Of a DNA stretch of 64,000 bases, positions 1 through 11,488 are shown one piece after another. The translations under genes and the position numbers were made by a program. Origin of the DNA: Pachypanchax playfairii (taxonomy: Eukaryota > Chordata > Actinopteri > Cyprinodontiformes > Aplocheilidae); NCBI GenBank assembly GCA_006937955.1, contig SSNP01000040.1, positions 1,636,794 through 1,700,793 of the forward strand, read 5' to 3'. The notes beneath the pieces are model-generated. The model was not told where the DNA came from. It searched no databases and worked only from the letters and a program-made list of their open reading frames with translations. Every line of letters starts with the position of its first letter. Position 1 is the stretch's first letter.

Positions 1-492
1 TGTCTGTCTGTTTTGTTGGTGGAGGACGTGGAAGACGTGTATATATTTGGATTACTGATCTTGGGATACCTGCTGTTTGGAGCTGGCAGTTACCTGCTGT
101 ATCGACAAATTCTGAAAATATGCAGTGTACAGGCTTTATGGACCAGCTGTCAGACTAGAAAGTTCAGGGACCTGGATCACAAACTGGATTTGATTCTGGG
201 GCAGAACCGCAGACTGCTGGATGTGATTCCAGAGCAGAACCGCAGACTGCTGGATGTGATTCCAGAGCAGAACCGCAGACTGCTGGATGTGATTCCAGAG
301 CAGAACCGCAGACTGCTGGATGTGATTCCAGAGCAGAACCGCAGACTGCTGGATGTGATTCCAGAGCAGAACTGCAGACTGCTGGATGTGATTCTGGAGC
401 AGAACCACAAACTGGACATGGTGCTGTATCTCCTTGGAAAGATGGCTGTCATTTTGGAGAAGGTGCAGGTTCGGCTCGGCGTGGAGAAATGA
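1..492 (+). CDS. unrecognised repeat-containing membrane ORF, 5' incomplete
   Basis: I do not recognise this protein. The frame is open from base 1 to a TGA at 490-492. No ATG occurs before the repeats, so the 5' end lies outside the window or in another exon. The visible part has a hydrophobic stretch rich in Leu, Gly and Tyr (about codons 13-37), one likely membrane segment. A charged linker follows, then six copies of an 11-residue unit, EQNRRLLDVIP, and a short Leu-rich C-terminus. Eleven-residue periodicity fits hendecad coiled coils, but a proline in every unit argues against one long helix. rbm19 exons begin at 1156 and its first RRM is absent, so this ORF probably sits in an rbm19 intron in the same orientation. 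It could be a nested gene, a retrocopy or a chance ORF kept open by a repeat whose length is divisible by three. Confidence 0.35.
   Translation, partial: CLSVLLVEDVEDVYIFGLLILGYLLFGAGSYLLYRQILKICSVQALWTSCQTRKFRDLDHKLDLILGQNRRLLDVIPEQNRRLLDVIPEQNRRLLDVIPEQNRRLLDVIPEQNRRLLDVIPEQNCRLLDVILEQNHKLDMVLYLLGKMAVILEKVQVRLGVEK
202..399 (+). repeat. 33-bp in-frame minisatellite, six units
   Basis: A 33-bp unit starting cagaaccgcagactgctgga repeats without spacers. The first five copies (202-366) are identical and the sixth (367-399) carries three changes. Diverged half-units flank the array. The period is a multiple of three, so copy-number change keeps the reading frame. Confidence 0.97.
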
Positions 493-1155
493 TTGATTGA
501 TTGACTGTTTTAATGTGATTTGGTCCAATACGCTGTTTTGGATTTGTCTCAAGGACTCAATGCTGTTGACATTCCTCAGTCTGCCACTAATCTCTCTCTC
601 GTATCTTATTTTGACTGGCCTGAAGGCCAAACAACTCCAAACTCTCCTGACATGCTGAGTGAACACTCTAAACACCCCCCCGATGCTTGAGCTGGAGCTG
701 ACAGACTCAAGGATAGTTGATGTTTAATATCCTGACACACAAATATCTGAGAGCGTTGCCTCAGCAACGGTGTTAGCGTTCCTCTCGCGCACACATCCAC
801 ATTACACACCGCATTCACGCCCTTGATGTCCTCGCGGTGATGTTTGTTTACCCAGAGATGATTGTTTTTTCTCTTCTCTATCCTCATGTGTCCCTCTTCT
901 TATTCAAGATTCTTATCTCCAACTTGATGCAAAAAATGGCTGCCTCTGTGAGAGAAGAGTCTATGTGTCTCTTCCAAGTCAAATTCCTTGTATTGTGCAA
1001 ATGATACTTGACCAATAAAGCTGATTCTGATCCTCTATTTAATCTCTGTTCAAGATCTTTCACAAACTGGAAATATTCTGTCAATTCAGTTTATTTATAG
1101 TTTTATACAATGTTTTCAGGCCTGTTACTGTGTCTTTGCTCTTGTTCCATGGCAG
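493..1155. other. non-coding stretch ending in a retroelement-like polyA tail
   Basis: No conserved coding sequence was seen. At about 985-1033 it carries a 3'-end signature with an AATAAA at 1014-1019 followed by gctgattctgat. The same tail, in diverged form, ends the LINE fragment near 26190-26240, so this is probably the 3' end of a retroelement. A splice acceptor (ggcag) at 1151-1155 closes the stretch and opens the first visible rbm19 exon. Confidence 0.5.
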
Positions 1156-4100
1156 CTGGAGGAGGAAGAAGGATTTAAGGAGTTTCTTTCAGTTCATCAG
1201 AAACGCATCCAGGCTCCAACCTGGGCCAATGACACGGCTCAGGATACGACAGATCCCGAGAGTAGACGGACAAAAAACAAGAAGTTGGCTTCGGACGATT
1301 ATCTTAACTTTGACTCAGACCAGTCGGAAGATGAAGAGGAGGAATATGATGATGGAGATAAAGGTTTGGGCACTTTTGTTGTTTTTGGTGAAAGAAAACT
1401 GGGCTGCAGTTTTGTGGGTCTATTTTTCTAAGATTTGTTGCAATTAAAAGCTGCAAGAAACATTTAATCTTTTAACTAATTATTAACATATTGCTGTTTT
1501 AGCTGCATCTAAAGAAGATCTGAAGTCTGGCTTGTCAGATATGGACTACCTGCGTTCCAAGGTTGTACAGGCTGAGAGCACAATGGAGGAGAGCGATGAA
1601 GAGGAGGGTGACGATGATGAGGCTCCTGTTCAGCATGCAGACAGTGCTTATGAGAGCAGTGAAAACATTTCAGCTACAAAACTTCTTTCTGGGGACAAGA
1701 AACAGATGAAAGGGAAGAAAAGCGCCCAACAGGAGGTGAATATGGAGACAAATCTTCTGTTTAAACATTTCGGTGCCACTTCCTGTTTATTTATGTCTGT
1801 GTTGCAGATGGAGCCGGTGACCGAGTTCACAGTGAAGCTCAGAGGAGTCCCGTTCAGTGTTAAGGAGGTGAATCTTTTCCTCATTTTGTCAGTGAAGATG
1901 TTTTTTCTTCGAAAACGTCAAGTATCTCATCATGTTTTCATGTGAAACTTTGTTAGCAACAAATCCGTGAGTTCATGACGCCCCTGAAGCCTGCGGCCAT
2001 CAGGATCGGTAAGAATGAAAGTGGAAATAGAACAGGTAGGTTGCAAGTGTAATTTAAACTGTATATAACTGTGTGATTGTGTGTGTATGTGTCCATGTAA
2101 ACAACATCAAGCTCCATGAGTCACAACAGGTCGTTTGTATGTTTTAGGTTACGTTTATGTGGATCTGCGATCTGAAGAAGAGGTGGAAAAAGCTTTGAAG
2201 AAGAATAAAGATTATATAGGTGAGAAGTAAAATAACTCGTTAAAGAAGATGCAGCAGTTTAAACCTGTTAAGTTCAAATAACCTTTTTTATTGATTGTAT
2301 TAAAGGAGCAGACAGTAATGTGTCTCTAAAAATGTGTCCTGAGCCAAATCTCCCAGATGTTTGTAGCAACTTGTGAACTAATTTCAGTCCACCAATCAAA
2401 AATGTTTGATTAAGAAACCTACAAGAATGTAATGAATGATGTAGTAAGAATAGCCTCAGTTGGTCTTTAAACTGTTATTGTCTTATTGCAGATATTCATC
2501 TAGAGTTGAGAATTAACTGTTGCTTCCCAAAAAATAGTTCTAAGTCCGTTATTAGGGATACGAGACCTTTATACAGAGAGCTTGTGAAACAAACTGGCCA
2601 TTCATCTCCTTCATCCTTCATTTCAGGGGGGCGTTACATCGAGGTCTTCCGTGCTGATTCTTTGTGGGGAAAAAACAAAAGAGACAAAAAGACAAAAGAA
2701 ATTGACCGAGACTTCACCAGGAAGCTGAAGGAGGATGAGGAGGAGGAAGACGTTTCGGAGTCCGGCCGACTCTTCATCAGAAACCTTCCTTACACCTGCA
2801 CAGAGGAGGAAATCAAAGAGCTTTTTACTAAACACGGTGAATTAAGAAGAACTTTCGTTACTTTCTTTTACCTCAACAAAATGAATTTACTCTCATTTTT
2901 TGGTGTTTTATGATCCTTCTCAGGTCCTTTATCCGAGGTGCTTTTTCCCATCGATAATCTAACCAAGAAACCTAAAGGATTTGCTTTTGTTACCTACATG
3001 ATACCTGAGAACGCAGTGAAAGCTCTTGCTGAGCTGGATGGTCACATATTTCAGGGTAGAATGCTTCACGTCCTTCCCTCCACGGTGAAGAAGGAAAAGT
3101 CTGACTCCTCAGAAGCTGGTGGTCCTGGCTCGTCATCGTACAAACGACAGAAAGATGCTAAAACCAAAGCTTCGAGTTCCAGGTCAACACAATCACATTA
3201 AAACTTATCGTTTCCGTCTGTGTAGCTGTTTGAAATCACATGTAAACTCTCTGCTGCGTCTTTGTAGCTCACACAACTGGAACGCTTTGTTTCTGGGGAC
3301 GAGCGCTGTGGCAGATGCCATTGCAGAGAAATACAACACCACTAAAAGTCAAGTCCTGGATCATGTGAGTGGTTTTTAAAAAGATTGAAATCTGGAGCTG
3401 CTGCAGGAAGTTACTTTACATTCACACACTGTTCTTTCCCTGCAGGAGTCAAAGGGAAGTGTTGCAGTGAGGATGGCGCTGGGAGAGACTCAGATTGTCC
3501 AGGAGACTCGTCAGTTCCTGCTGGATAACGGCGTCTGTCTGGATTCTTTTAGTCAAGTAATCTCAAATATAAAAAAATGATTTCAACGAGATTCTGAGTA
3601 CTTTATATTTTTTATATTAGTGCCATTTATCATGTCGTGTGCGTTAATATCCTGATGTTTTTCTACAGGCTGCAGCAGCGAGGAGCGTCACTGTGATTCT
3701 GGTAAAAAATCTCCCCGCTGGAGTGACAGCGACGGAGCTGGAGGAACTCTTCTCTCCTCACGGCTCATTGGGCCGAGTGCTGCTGCCACCTTCAGGTCTC
3801 ACCGCCATCATCGAGTTCTTGGAGCCAACTGAAGCCAAACGAGCCTTCACAAAGCTGACTTACAGCAAGGTGTGTGTGTAGCAGCATAACCCCGCAGATC
3901 AGTGACACTGAGAACTAATGATGATTCCTGTGTTGTATTGTTTTATTTCAAACCCCAGTTCCATCATGTCCCTCTGTATCTGGAATGGGCTCCGGTTGGA
4001 GTGTTTGTGGCAGCCAGAACACCAGAATCAGGTGATCCCACCAGCTGACATGACAGTCTTTAAGAATTGTGTTGTTTAAGAGTTAAAACTATATGGAATC

Positions 4101-5736
4101 TGTCCAATTAGGCAAAGAGGAAGCATTGACAGAAGAAAAGAAGGAAGAAGAGGAGGAGGAGGAGGAAACTGTTCCGGGTTCTACTCTTTTTATTAAAAAT
4201 CTCAATTTCAGCACAACTGAAGAGAAACTACAGGAGGTAGCTACAATTAACCCTAAACTCTGTTATATTTAATCTCAATAATCAGTGAATTATTCACATG
4301 TTGATGTTTGAGAAATGTATCACGTTTACTTCTTAACTGCAGGTGTTCTCCAAATGTGCCGAGGTCAAATCCTGCAGCATCTCCAAGAAAAGAGACAAAA
4401 CAGGTTCTTCACATTAAAAATACAACTTTCATAATGATGAATGGTTTTAAATATTTCTATATTTAACAAAATAATTTGTTGCAAATTGTGTTTTCATTCA
4501 GCCACAATAATTTGTCACATTTTGAAATTAATATAAATTACTATTACTATTCAAACCATATTTTTTAATATACAATCATGCTTACATCCTATTGTACATT
4601 TCTAACATGTTCAGATGTTCATTTTGTTTCAGTCTGTTTTCCAGTGATTGAAGTAGATGTTTAAACCTTTTTATTGTTTGAATTTCCAGGTAAATTGTTG
4701 TCAATGGGTTACGGTTTTGTCCAGTATCAGACAGCAGAAGCAGCACAGAAGGCCCTGAGGCAGCTGCAGGTACCCGATCCACATCCACACTGAAACGTTC
4801 ACGCCTTTTGTCTTCAGTTTAACCACAACGTGTTCTCTCTGATTCTCCTCCAGCACTGTACTGTGGACGATCACCAGTTAGAGGTGAAGATTTCAGAGAG
4901 AGCTACGACTAGGTAAGTTGTTGCTTTGCTGTGGAAGACTGACACAGATTTAGCTGGAATGTGGATGAGAATGTTCTTGATTCTTTTCCTGCAGAACTGC
5001 CGAGGTGTCGCACAAGAAGAAGCAAGATGAGAAGAAACAAACTGGATCCAAGATCCTCGTGCGCAACGTTCCCTTCCAAGCCACTGTCAAGGAAGTTCGA
5101 GAGCTCTTTTGGTAGCGTTCACTCATTTATCGAGTCGTTTATTATTAATTTAGTGTTTAACTGCTGTTAAACGAAGATTCCTTATTATTTTCCTTTCCTT
5201 GTTTTTTTTTTTTTTCTTTAGTACGTTTGGGGAGTTAAAAACTGTCCGTCTTCCGAAGAAAGCAGCAGGTTCGGGAAACCATCGAGGTTTTGCTTTTGTT
5301 GATTTTCTCACTAAACAGGATGCAAAGGTTTGTGTGTGATTTGTTTTTGGGGTAACATTAAGCCTTTAGATGTGCAGTTACAATGTGTGCAGTGCAATGT
5401 TACAATGATATAATGCCTTTTCCTCTTTGTTCCTGCAGAAAGCCTTTGCAGCTCTTTGTCACAGCACCCATCTGTACGGGAGGCGTCTCGTCCTGGAGTG
5501 GGCTGACGCTGAGGACTCTGTGGAGACACTGAGACGAAAAACAGCGGAACATTTTCACGGTGAATTTAATTTATTATCAGACCACAAATAATGATTCAAT
5601 AAATAAAATTGACATGGTTGCTGATTATTTTTTTCCTTTTATTTTGACATCAGTGGCAGGCAAAAAGCAACGAAAAGCAGATGTTTTGGGAGGAATTCTG
5701 GAGACGATGGAAACTGAAGAGGGTGTTGAAGACTGA
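1156..5736 (+). CDS. rbm19: RNA-binding protein 19, 5' incomplete (19 exons visible)
   Basis: RBM19 (yeast Mrd1 homologue) is a nucleolar multi-RRM protein needed for pre-rRNA processing and small-subunit assembly. Exons: 1156-1363, 1503-1735, 1808-1867, 1957-2035, 2148-2219, 2627-2836, 2924-3182, 3268-3364, 3446-3556, 3669-3869, 3959-4031, 4112-4236, 4343-4403, 4690-4769, 4854-4912, 4995-5111, 5222-5327, 5439-5559, 5654-5736. These give about 784 residues ending GILETMETEEGVED. The order is an acidic linker (KEFLSVHQKR, DMDYLRSK), then RRM2 (FTVKLRGVPF), RRM3 (RLFIRNLPYT), RRM4 (VILVKNLPAG), RRM5 (TLFIKNLNFS) and RRM6 (KILVRNVPFQ). The family has six RRMs and about 960 residues in human, so RRM1 and roughly 170 residues are missing to the left. 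An AATAAA lies at 5800-5805. Identity is very secure; individual boundaries rest on splice phase. Confidence 0.96.
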
Positions 5737-6201
5737 AGTCTTTTTGCTCTAAAGAGGTCTCGACACAATCCTGAAAAAAACTCCTCGATTGTGACTTTAA
5801 ATAAAATGTGTATCGGACTCATAGAATTAAAAGAAACAATTTTAGGTGACTTTTTCTGCAGATGGAATGGCAAATTTGTTGTAAATTTCATGTTTGCAAA
5901 TATTTTGTACTACATTGACTCTATAAAGTTAAATATACTGCAAAAACACACGTTTGCAGATCAGAAATAATGTAACTAATAAGGTTTTAATATAAAAAAT
6001 TACAACAACTTTAAATCTTTGCGTCTGTTGTTTTCATCAAAAATCTTACCTGATCAACCAGGCCCTTCTTGGACAGAATACTTTACAAAGACGTAAGACG
6101 TTCTGCATTTGAACATAATGCAGGAGGATCTGATTGGTCAGGCTATCAAATCAGTGCGGCAAGAGGGGCTTTTATTTTGAAATCAAGTTTGTCTCGTTAT
6201 A
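5737..6201. other. rbm19 3' UTR and plbd2 upstream region
   Basis: It contains the rbm19 polyadenylation signal at 5800-5805 and then AT-rich sequence. Only about 500 bp separate the rbm19 stop from the plbd2 start, so the plbd2 promoter must lie here or very near. No further gene was seen. Confidence 0.6.
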
Positions 6202-6235
6202 GTCATGTGACAAATCACACTTTCAGTCATGTGAC
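6202..6235. promoter_or_regulatory. pair of E-box/M-box (CLEAR-like) sites before plbd2
   Basis: The ten-mer GTCATGTGAC occurs at 6202-6211 and again at 6226-6235, starts 24 bp apart, just before the first plbd2 ATG at 6241. It differs by one base from GTCACGTGAC, the CLEAR consensus bound by TFEB/TFE3, and contains the TCATGTGA core favoured by MITF. PLBD2 is a lysosomal protein, which fits control by that network. Function is inferred from sequence and location only. Confidence 0.5.
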
Positions 6236-6240
6236 AGGAT

Positions 6241-9200
6241 ATGTCAAACATGGCGTCGAGGCAAAATAAGAGATTTACCACCAAAGGTTTAATAAATGTG
6301 AATTTATTCGCGTTGTGTTGCTTGTTTACGTCCGTCCGAGCCGAAATACGATCAGCTGTTGTTGACAAACAAAGCGGACAGCTGTCCGTCGTCGAAGGCT
6401 TTCAGGAGGATTTTGTAGCCTGGGCAAACTTCACAGACGACATCGAGACATCGGGGTGAGTTCAAAGTTTGCACGTCGCATAACTGCGGGAGAACTTCAT
6501 CTTTTGGTGTCTTTGAATTTGAGTAAACATCGAATAGACGTAAAACTTGCGAGATTATAAAATACATGACAGTAAATCAACAATTCTGTAAATTAAAAAT
6601 GTATCGGATATTCTAAAGTAAGGATTTTGTTACTCAAGCTGTTTACATGCAGAAATACAGACTATATTTATGCATGGAAGACTATGGAGGTGAAATTTAC
6701 ACAGTGGTTCATGTTCCAGCTGGTCCTTCCTGGAGGTCACAACCAGCAGCAGATATAATGACAGCATCCAAGCATATGCAGCTGGTGCAGTGGAGGCTGC
6801 ACTTACATCTTCAGTAAGCTCATTCCTCAGTTCAGTTCTAGTTCTTTTCTTTATTGTTTTATTTAATCTTGGCATTTTGCTGTTTTAGCTCATCTATAAG
6901 CAGTGGATGAACACTCTGGTGGGTTACTGTGGGCCCTTCAGGGCTGAGTCTAATTACTGCAAACGCCTGAAGGCTTTCATCACAACCAACCTGCAGTGGG
7001 TTCAGCAACAGATGGAGTCAGAGCCAAATTCCCCCTACTGGTACCAGGTACTACATAATGAGCATTTGAAGGGACCCTGCTGTAAAATATGGATTTATAG
7101 TTCTGATGTTTTGTGTTTGTGTCTCAGGTGCGTCTGGTGCTGCTGCAGCTGAAAGGCCTGGAGGACAGCTACGACGACCAGCTATCATTTCCAACTGAGT
7201 CCTTCTCCATTAATCCATTTGGCTTCCTGTAATACAGTATCGCTATTCTCTATGAATCAAACATGAATTGAGATGATTGAAAATTCTTTAGTGTCCTCTC
7301 ATGTTTTTCACCTCCATCTTTCCAACCAGCCTTTTCCAAATGGGTGGAGATCTGGAAGACTTGGAATCGGCGCTGAATAAATCCAGCCGAACTCAACCCC
7401 TCGGAGCCGGATCCTGCTCTGCACTCATTAAACTGCTGCCCAACAATAAAGATCTGCTGGTGTCACATGACACCTGGAACAACTACCAGTCCATGCTGCG
7501 CATCATGAAGAAATACATTTTTGCCTTTAAAACTTCTCCTTTAGGTAGTTCAGGGGATTTACTTAGTACTGGTGCTTATTTGTGAGTTTTTAGAATAAAA
7601 CATAAATATATGAGCTAAACATTTAGATGTTCTCCAGTTACCTTTGTTTGAACCCACCAGGATTGTTTTACCATCAGATTTTATAAGTTTTGTGAAGCAG
7701 GATGTAAAATCTTTATGATGTGGTGAATATTTTCAGGCAATGAGCCTCTTCCTGGAGGAACTCAGGCATTCTCATCTTATCCTGGATCAATCTTCTCTGG
7801 AGATGACTTTTACATCCTAAGTAGTGGCTTGGTGAGAATCTTTTATGTTAAAATGTAAAAAGTTTTAGATTATTAAAAAAAAAAACAAAGCATGTTTATT
7901 GTGAATGTTGGGTATTATTTTGATGTTCTAAAGTGTCATGTGTCTGCAGGTTACTTTGGAAACCACTATTGGTAATAGCAACCCGGACCTCTGGAAGTTT
8001 GTTCAGCCCACTGATTCTGTCATGGAATGGCTGCGGAACATCGTTGCTAATCGACTGGCTGCTACTGCCACGGAGTGGGCCAAAATATTTGAAAAGTACA
8101 ACAGCGGAACGTGAGTTAAAATGAATTAAATCTACTTTTCTAAATAGAATTATTTTCACTTTGTCCCAGTTTAAATGGAAATAAAAAATAATTGAAGCTC
8201 CATGTGTAGCAGTTCAATGGGAATCCACTTTAGTTTTTTACTGCAATACAAATTACAACCTACTTTATAAACACAGGGAGATAAAATGCACAAACACACC
8301 ATGTGATGTTACAGACCAAAGGTCTTTGTTTACACAATTTGCATGTCAACACTGCAAAAATTGCTGTAAAAATGTGTCTCCTTTTGCACAACAACAACAA
8401 CATACCTTAGAAAAAGCCAATCTGATTATTAAATCGGTGTGAACGTGTCATGTGAACTCTGAGGAGTAAAAGCAGAAGAAAGCTGGTCACATGAGGCGTT
8501 AGAGGTCAGTCGGGTTTTCAGGCTCATCACGGGTTTGCTGTGAAACGCTGAATCAGTTGTTTAATATCAATCACATGAGCCGGTGCATTAATTAAACCAC
8601 AGCGGTCCTGTTTGGATCTAAGTTTGGATCTGTTTGGTTTTGTAGGTACAACAATCAGTGGATGATTGTGGATTATAACCAGTTCACTCCAGGACAGACC
8701 GACATTAAAGAGGGCCTCTTTGTTGTGTTGGAGCAGATTCCGTAGGTTTTATCATCTAAACCAATTACGGTAATTCATTGAGAATTTTCTGTCACTCACT
8801 GCATTTCTTGCAACACTGCAGAGGACTCGTACTTCACAGAGATAAGACTCAGGAACTGCTGAAGAACGGATACTGGTCCAGTTATAACATACCGTAAGAA
8901 TCCAGACTGGAAACTCAAATCTGCACCATAAATCATGTGTTTTCTGTTGTTGCCTGTGTACAGATTTGCTCTCTTCATATATGCTCACGTGTAGGTATTA
9001 TAAGGAGATATTCAATATAAGTGGCTGCAATGAACTGGTCAAAAAGTTTGGCCCGTGGTTTTCATATGATCAGAGTCCTCGTGCTCAGATTTTCAGGAGA
9101 AACCAGACACATGTTATAGATTTGGACTCCATGGTCCGCCTCATGAGGTAAAGCTTGCAAAGCACAGATTATTAACAGTATCAGTCTCATTTTGACCCCA

Positions 9201-9656
9201 TGCATGTGATGTACTGTTATCATTCAGGTATAATAACTTCAAAGAAGATCCCTTATCAAGGTGTGAGGAGTGTAATCCACCTGAGAATGGAGAGAACTCA
9301 ATCTCAGCTCGTTCAGATCTGAACCCAGCTAACGGAACATATCCATTTGGGGCCTTAAAGCAGAGACCACATGGTGGAACAGACATGAAGGTTCTTAGTT
9401 TATTTGTCATATTTCCTGCCATCACACATTTACAATATACCAAAAATGTCTGTATTTGATAAATTTTCTATGTATTTCTGTATAGCTGACCTCCTATGAA
9501 ATGTACAAAGACTATGGCATGCTGGCAGTAAGCGGACCGACCTGGGACCAGGTGCCTCCCTTCCAGTGGAGCACATCCCCTTATGAAGATTTGATGCACA
9601 TGGGTCATCCTGATGTTTGGACTTTCAAGCCTATAAAGGTCACCTGGACTCCTTAG
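6241..9656 (+). CDS. plbd2: phospholipase B-like 2, lysosomal (12 exons)
   Basis: PLBD2 (the 66.3-kDa lysosomal protein) is an N-terminal-nucleophile hydrolase-fold glycoprotein of the phospholipase B-like family; its physiological substrate is uncertain. Exons: 6241-6455, 6720-6813, 6889-7047, 7128-7228, 7330-7544, 7737-7831, 7950-8110, 8646-8741, 8822-8893, 8995-9147, 9228-9390, 9486-9656, giving 564 residues (589 in human). Two in-frame ATGs (6241, 6250) precede a hydrophobic signal segment (LINVNLFALCCLF) suited to ER entry. The autocleavage motif GSCSAL is intact, with the nucleophile Cys at about residue 219 (codon 7415-7417). Other family blocks are NNQWMIVDY, SPRAQIFRRNQ, SARSDLNPANG and GPTWDQVPPFQWS. 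N-glycosylation sequons are visible. An AATAAA lies at 9698-9703. Identity is secure. Confidence 0.96.
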
Positions 9657-10290
9657 ATATTGAACTGGAATACTTTAAGGTTTTGACAAAGGGAAATAAT
9701 AAACTGTATGCATTGATTGTCAGTACAAAGAAGATATTCTTTAAGTTTGATTGCCGAATGATACTGTATATTTCATAAATCACAGATATGAGAACACTGA
9801 GCAGGAAGCAATAACCCAGTAACTTAAAATCTCAGCTGCTATGTAGGAGCATCCAAGATTAATGATTTGTGTCTGTTTTAAAAATTTCCACATTTGTTTT
9901 GCTGTTTATGATTTAACTTTTCATTTTACTGCACATGTATAAATGTAAAACTCTGAATGATCTCAGTTTATTCTTAGTTTTTTTTTGTATTTTTTTTTGG
10001 GGGGGGTGTTATACAATAAATCTATAATTTTTAAAAACAAATGGTAACATTGGTGTTACAGTTATGATTTGATACTTGAATATTTTTCGACTAATCGAAT
10101 TTTGAATCGATATCTTTGAATGGCTTCTAATAAATGTATTCATTTCGTGATTGTGTTCCAATATTTTGTAGTACGATTTTAGCGACATTCAGCACTGGGA
10201 TGTTTTTATAAATAATTTTCTGGCCACAAAATAAACGTATTAAACACAATTTTAATATTTTCTAGTGTAAAATGAACTAGCAAAGTGATT
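9657..10290. other. plbd2 3' flank, no gene seen
   Basis: AT-rich sequence with the plbd2 polyadenylation signal at 9698-9703, a T-run and G-run near 9980-10008, and another AATAAA near 10015. No conserved ORF or repeat was recognised. Confidence 0.5.
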
Positions 10291-10296
10291 ATGGCA

Positions 10297-10466
10297 GTCA
10301 CGTGACATGCGTGACTGTAGTTGTTGACGCTCTCGTAAAGCGACAGAGGTGTCGTTACGTCGTGAAAGCTGTTTTCAATTTTAGATGGAGCATTTTCCGT
10401 CATTCCTTTTTAGGACACTTTTATACAATAATTGAGTAAAACTGGCGTGATCTGTAAAGACACAAG
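10297..10466 (+). promoter_or_regulatory. perfect CLEAR E-box and possible non-coding first exon of the TMEM219-like gene
   Basis: GTCACGTGAC, an exact match to the CLEAR consensus, lies at 10297-10306 in a locally CpG-richer stretch. About 160 bp later the sequence acacaag is followed by gtatgt, a good splice donor near 10467. A pyrimidine-rich acceptor ending gcaag at 13085 lies 32 bp before the first ATG of the downstream gene. The simplest reading is a promoter with a 5' UTR exon spliced to 13086. There is no transcript evidence, so this is inference. Confidence 0.35.
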
Positions 10467-11240
10467 GTATGTAAATGTTGCAAGTTTTTATTCAATATGT
10501 TTATCCCACACGTGCTGTGTTGATGTTCAGTTCTCGTAACAATAAGACGATTGTTCGTCGTCATTAAAATCCTTACAAAAGTTTGTTAAAGGAGATAAAT
10601 AGCATTTTTATCCTAAAAGTTCATATGATTTTCTTTGTGAGATATCAGTGACATGTCATATTTATGATTAACACACACCTAAGACCTATGAGCTGTTTAT
10701 TGGGTTTTATTGTGGAGATTTGTCTTATTATCTGTATGTTCTTCCTTGTTTAAAAAAATATTTGGAGTTACTAAGTCTTAATTGTGCAAGCTGTTACCAA
10801 CACCAGAAAGACCCAGATCAGTGTATACAGACAGGATTTTAACAGCTTCACACGATACATTTTTCTAAAAGATGGTTAGAGAGAAAAGGTGGGGGGTGAC
10901 TGTGGTTTAGGGTTAGACTTACCATCCCCCCTGGGACTTTGTGTAAATGTCTCTATGTCAGTATCTCTTATCAAGCAGCACTAACTCAGTTCCAATCTTT
11001 ATCTATGAAGAATCCTTCTGTGTGGTCGGTTTTGTCTGTCTGAAGTGAAAATTCTCACTCTGTGGCTGCAGTTGATTCTGGGTTTTTGTGTGACTTTCAG
11101 GACATTTCAGCTGTACAACCAAAATACCATGTATAAGATGGCAGAAGTTATATGTAGCTGGACTAATGCAGACTAATACTGTACTACAAAATGAAGCAAT
11201 AAATTCTAAAAGATCCCTCCTAATAGTGTGTGCGCGTGTG
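10467..11240. other. putative 5' intron of the TMEM219-like gene, no gene seen
   Basis: AT-rich single-copy-looking sequence, with no ORF or RNA gene that I can support. The remaining part (12346-13085) is similar. Confidence 0.4.
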
Positions 11241-11470
11241 TGTGTTTGTATTTCTGACCTCCTGAGGACCAGTTTCCTGACTTTTACTATCTTTCTGGGG
11301 TCCGAGGGTTCTTGTGGGGACCGAAGCCTGGTCCCCATGAGGGGGACTCCCCCCTTTTTAGGGTTTGGGGTTAGGTTTATAGGTATGGTGTGAATAGAGT
11401 TTTAGTTAGTCTTAGGGTTAGTTATAGATCAGTAATGGTTAAGGTTAGGAAAAGGGTTTGTGTGTAATTA
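11240..11470 (+). repeat. diverged single copy of the 30-kb array unit
   Basis: From gtatttctgacctcctgagg onwards this matches the first about 225 bp of the unit tandemly repeated at 29963-31260, including the gtccgagggttcttgtgggg block. It has several substitutions and small indels and lacks the unit's 3' end. A short TG-rich run precedes it, and the LINE fragment begins about 20 bp after it. It shows the unit is an interspersed fish repeat that has multiplied locally elsewhere in this window. Confidence 0.85.
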
Positions 11471-11488
11471 TGTGTAAATATCGTTAGA

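Noticed and set aside
202..399. CRISPR-like regular direct repeats of 33 bp
   Set aside because: The units are contiguous with no spacers, the DNA is vertebrate, and the period keeps a reading frame; this is a minisatellite.
136..675. 179-aa minus-strand ORF across the 33-bp repeat
   Set aside because: It is the antisense shadow of the in-frame repeat; outside the repeat it shows no domain or family feature.
7790..7815. Gly in place of Cys in the plbd2 FSxDDFYIL block, at first read as loss of the nucleophile
   Set aside because: Counting residues shows the autocleavage Cys of this family is in GSCSAL (codon 7415-7417), which is intact; the FSC cysteine is not the nucleophile.
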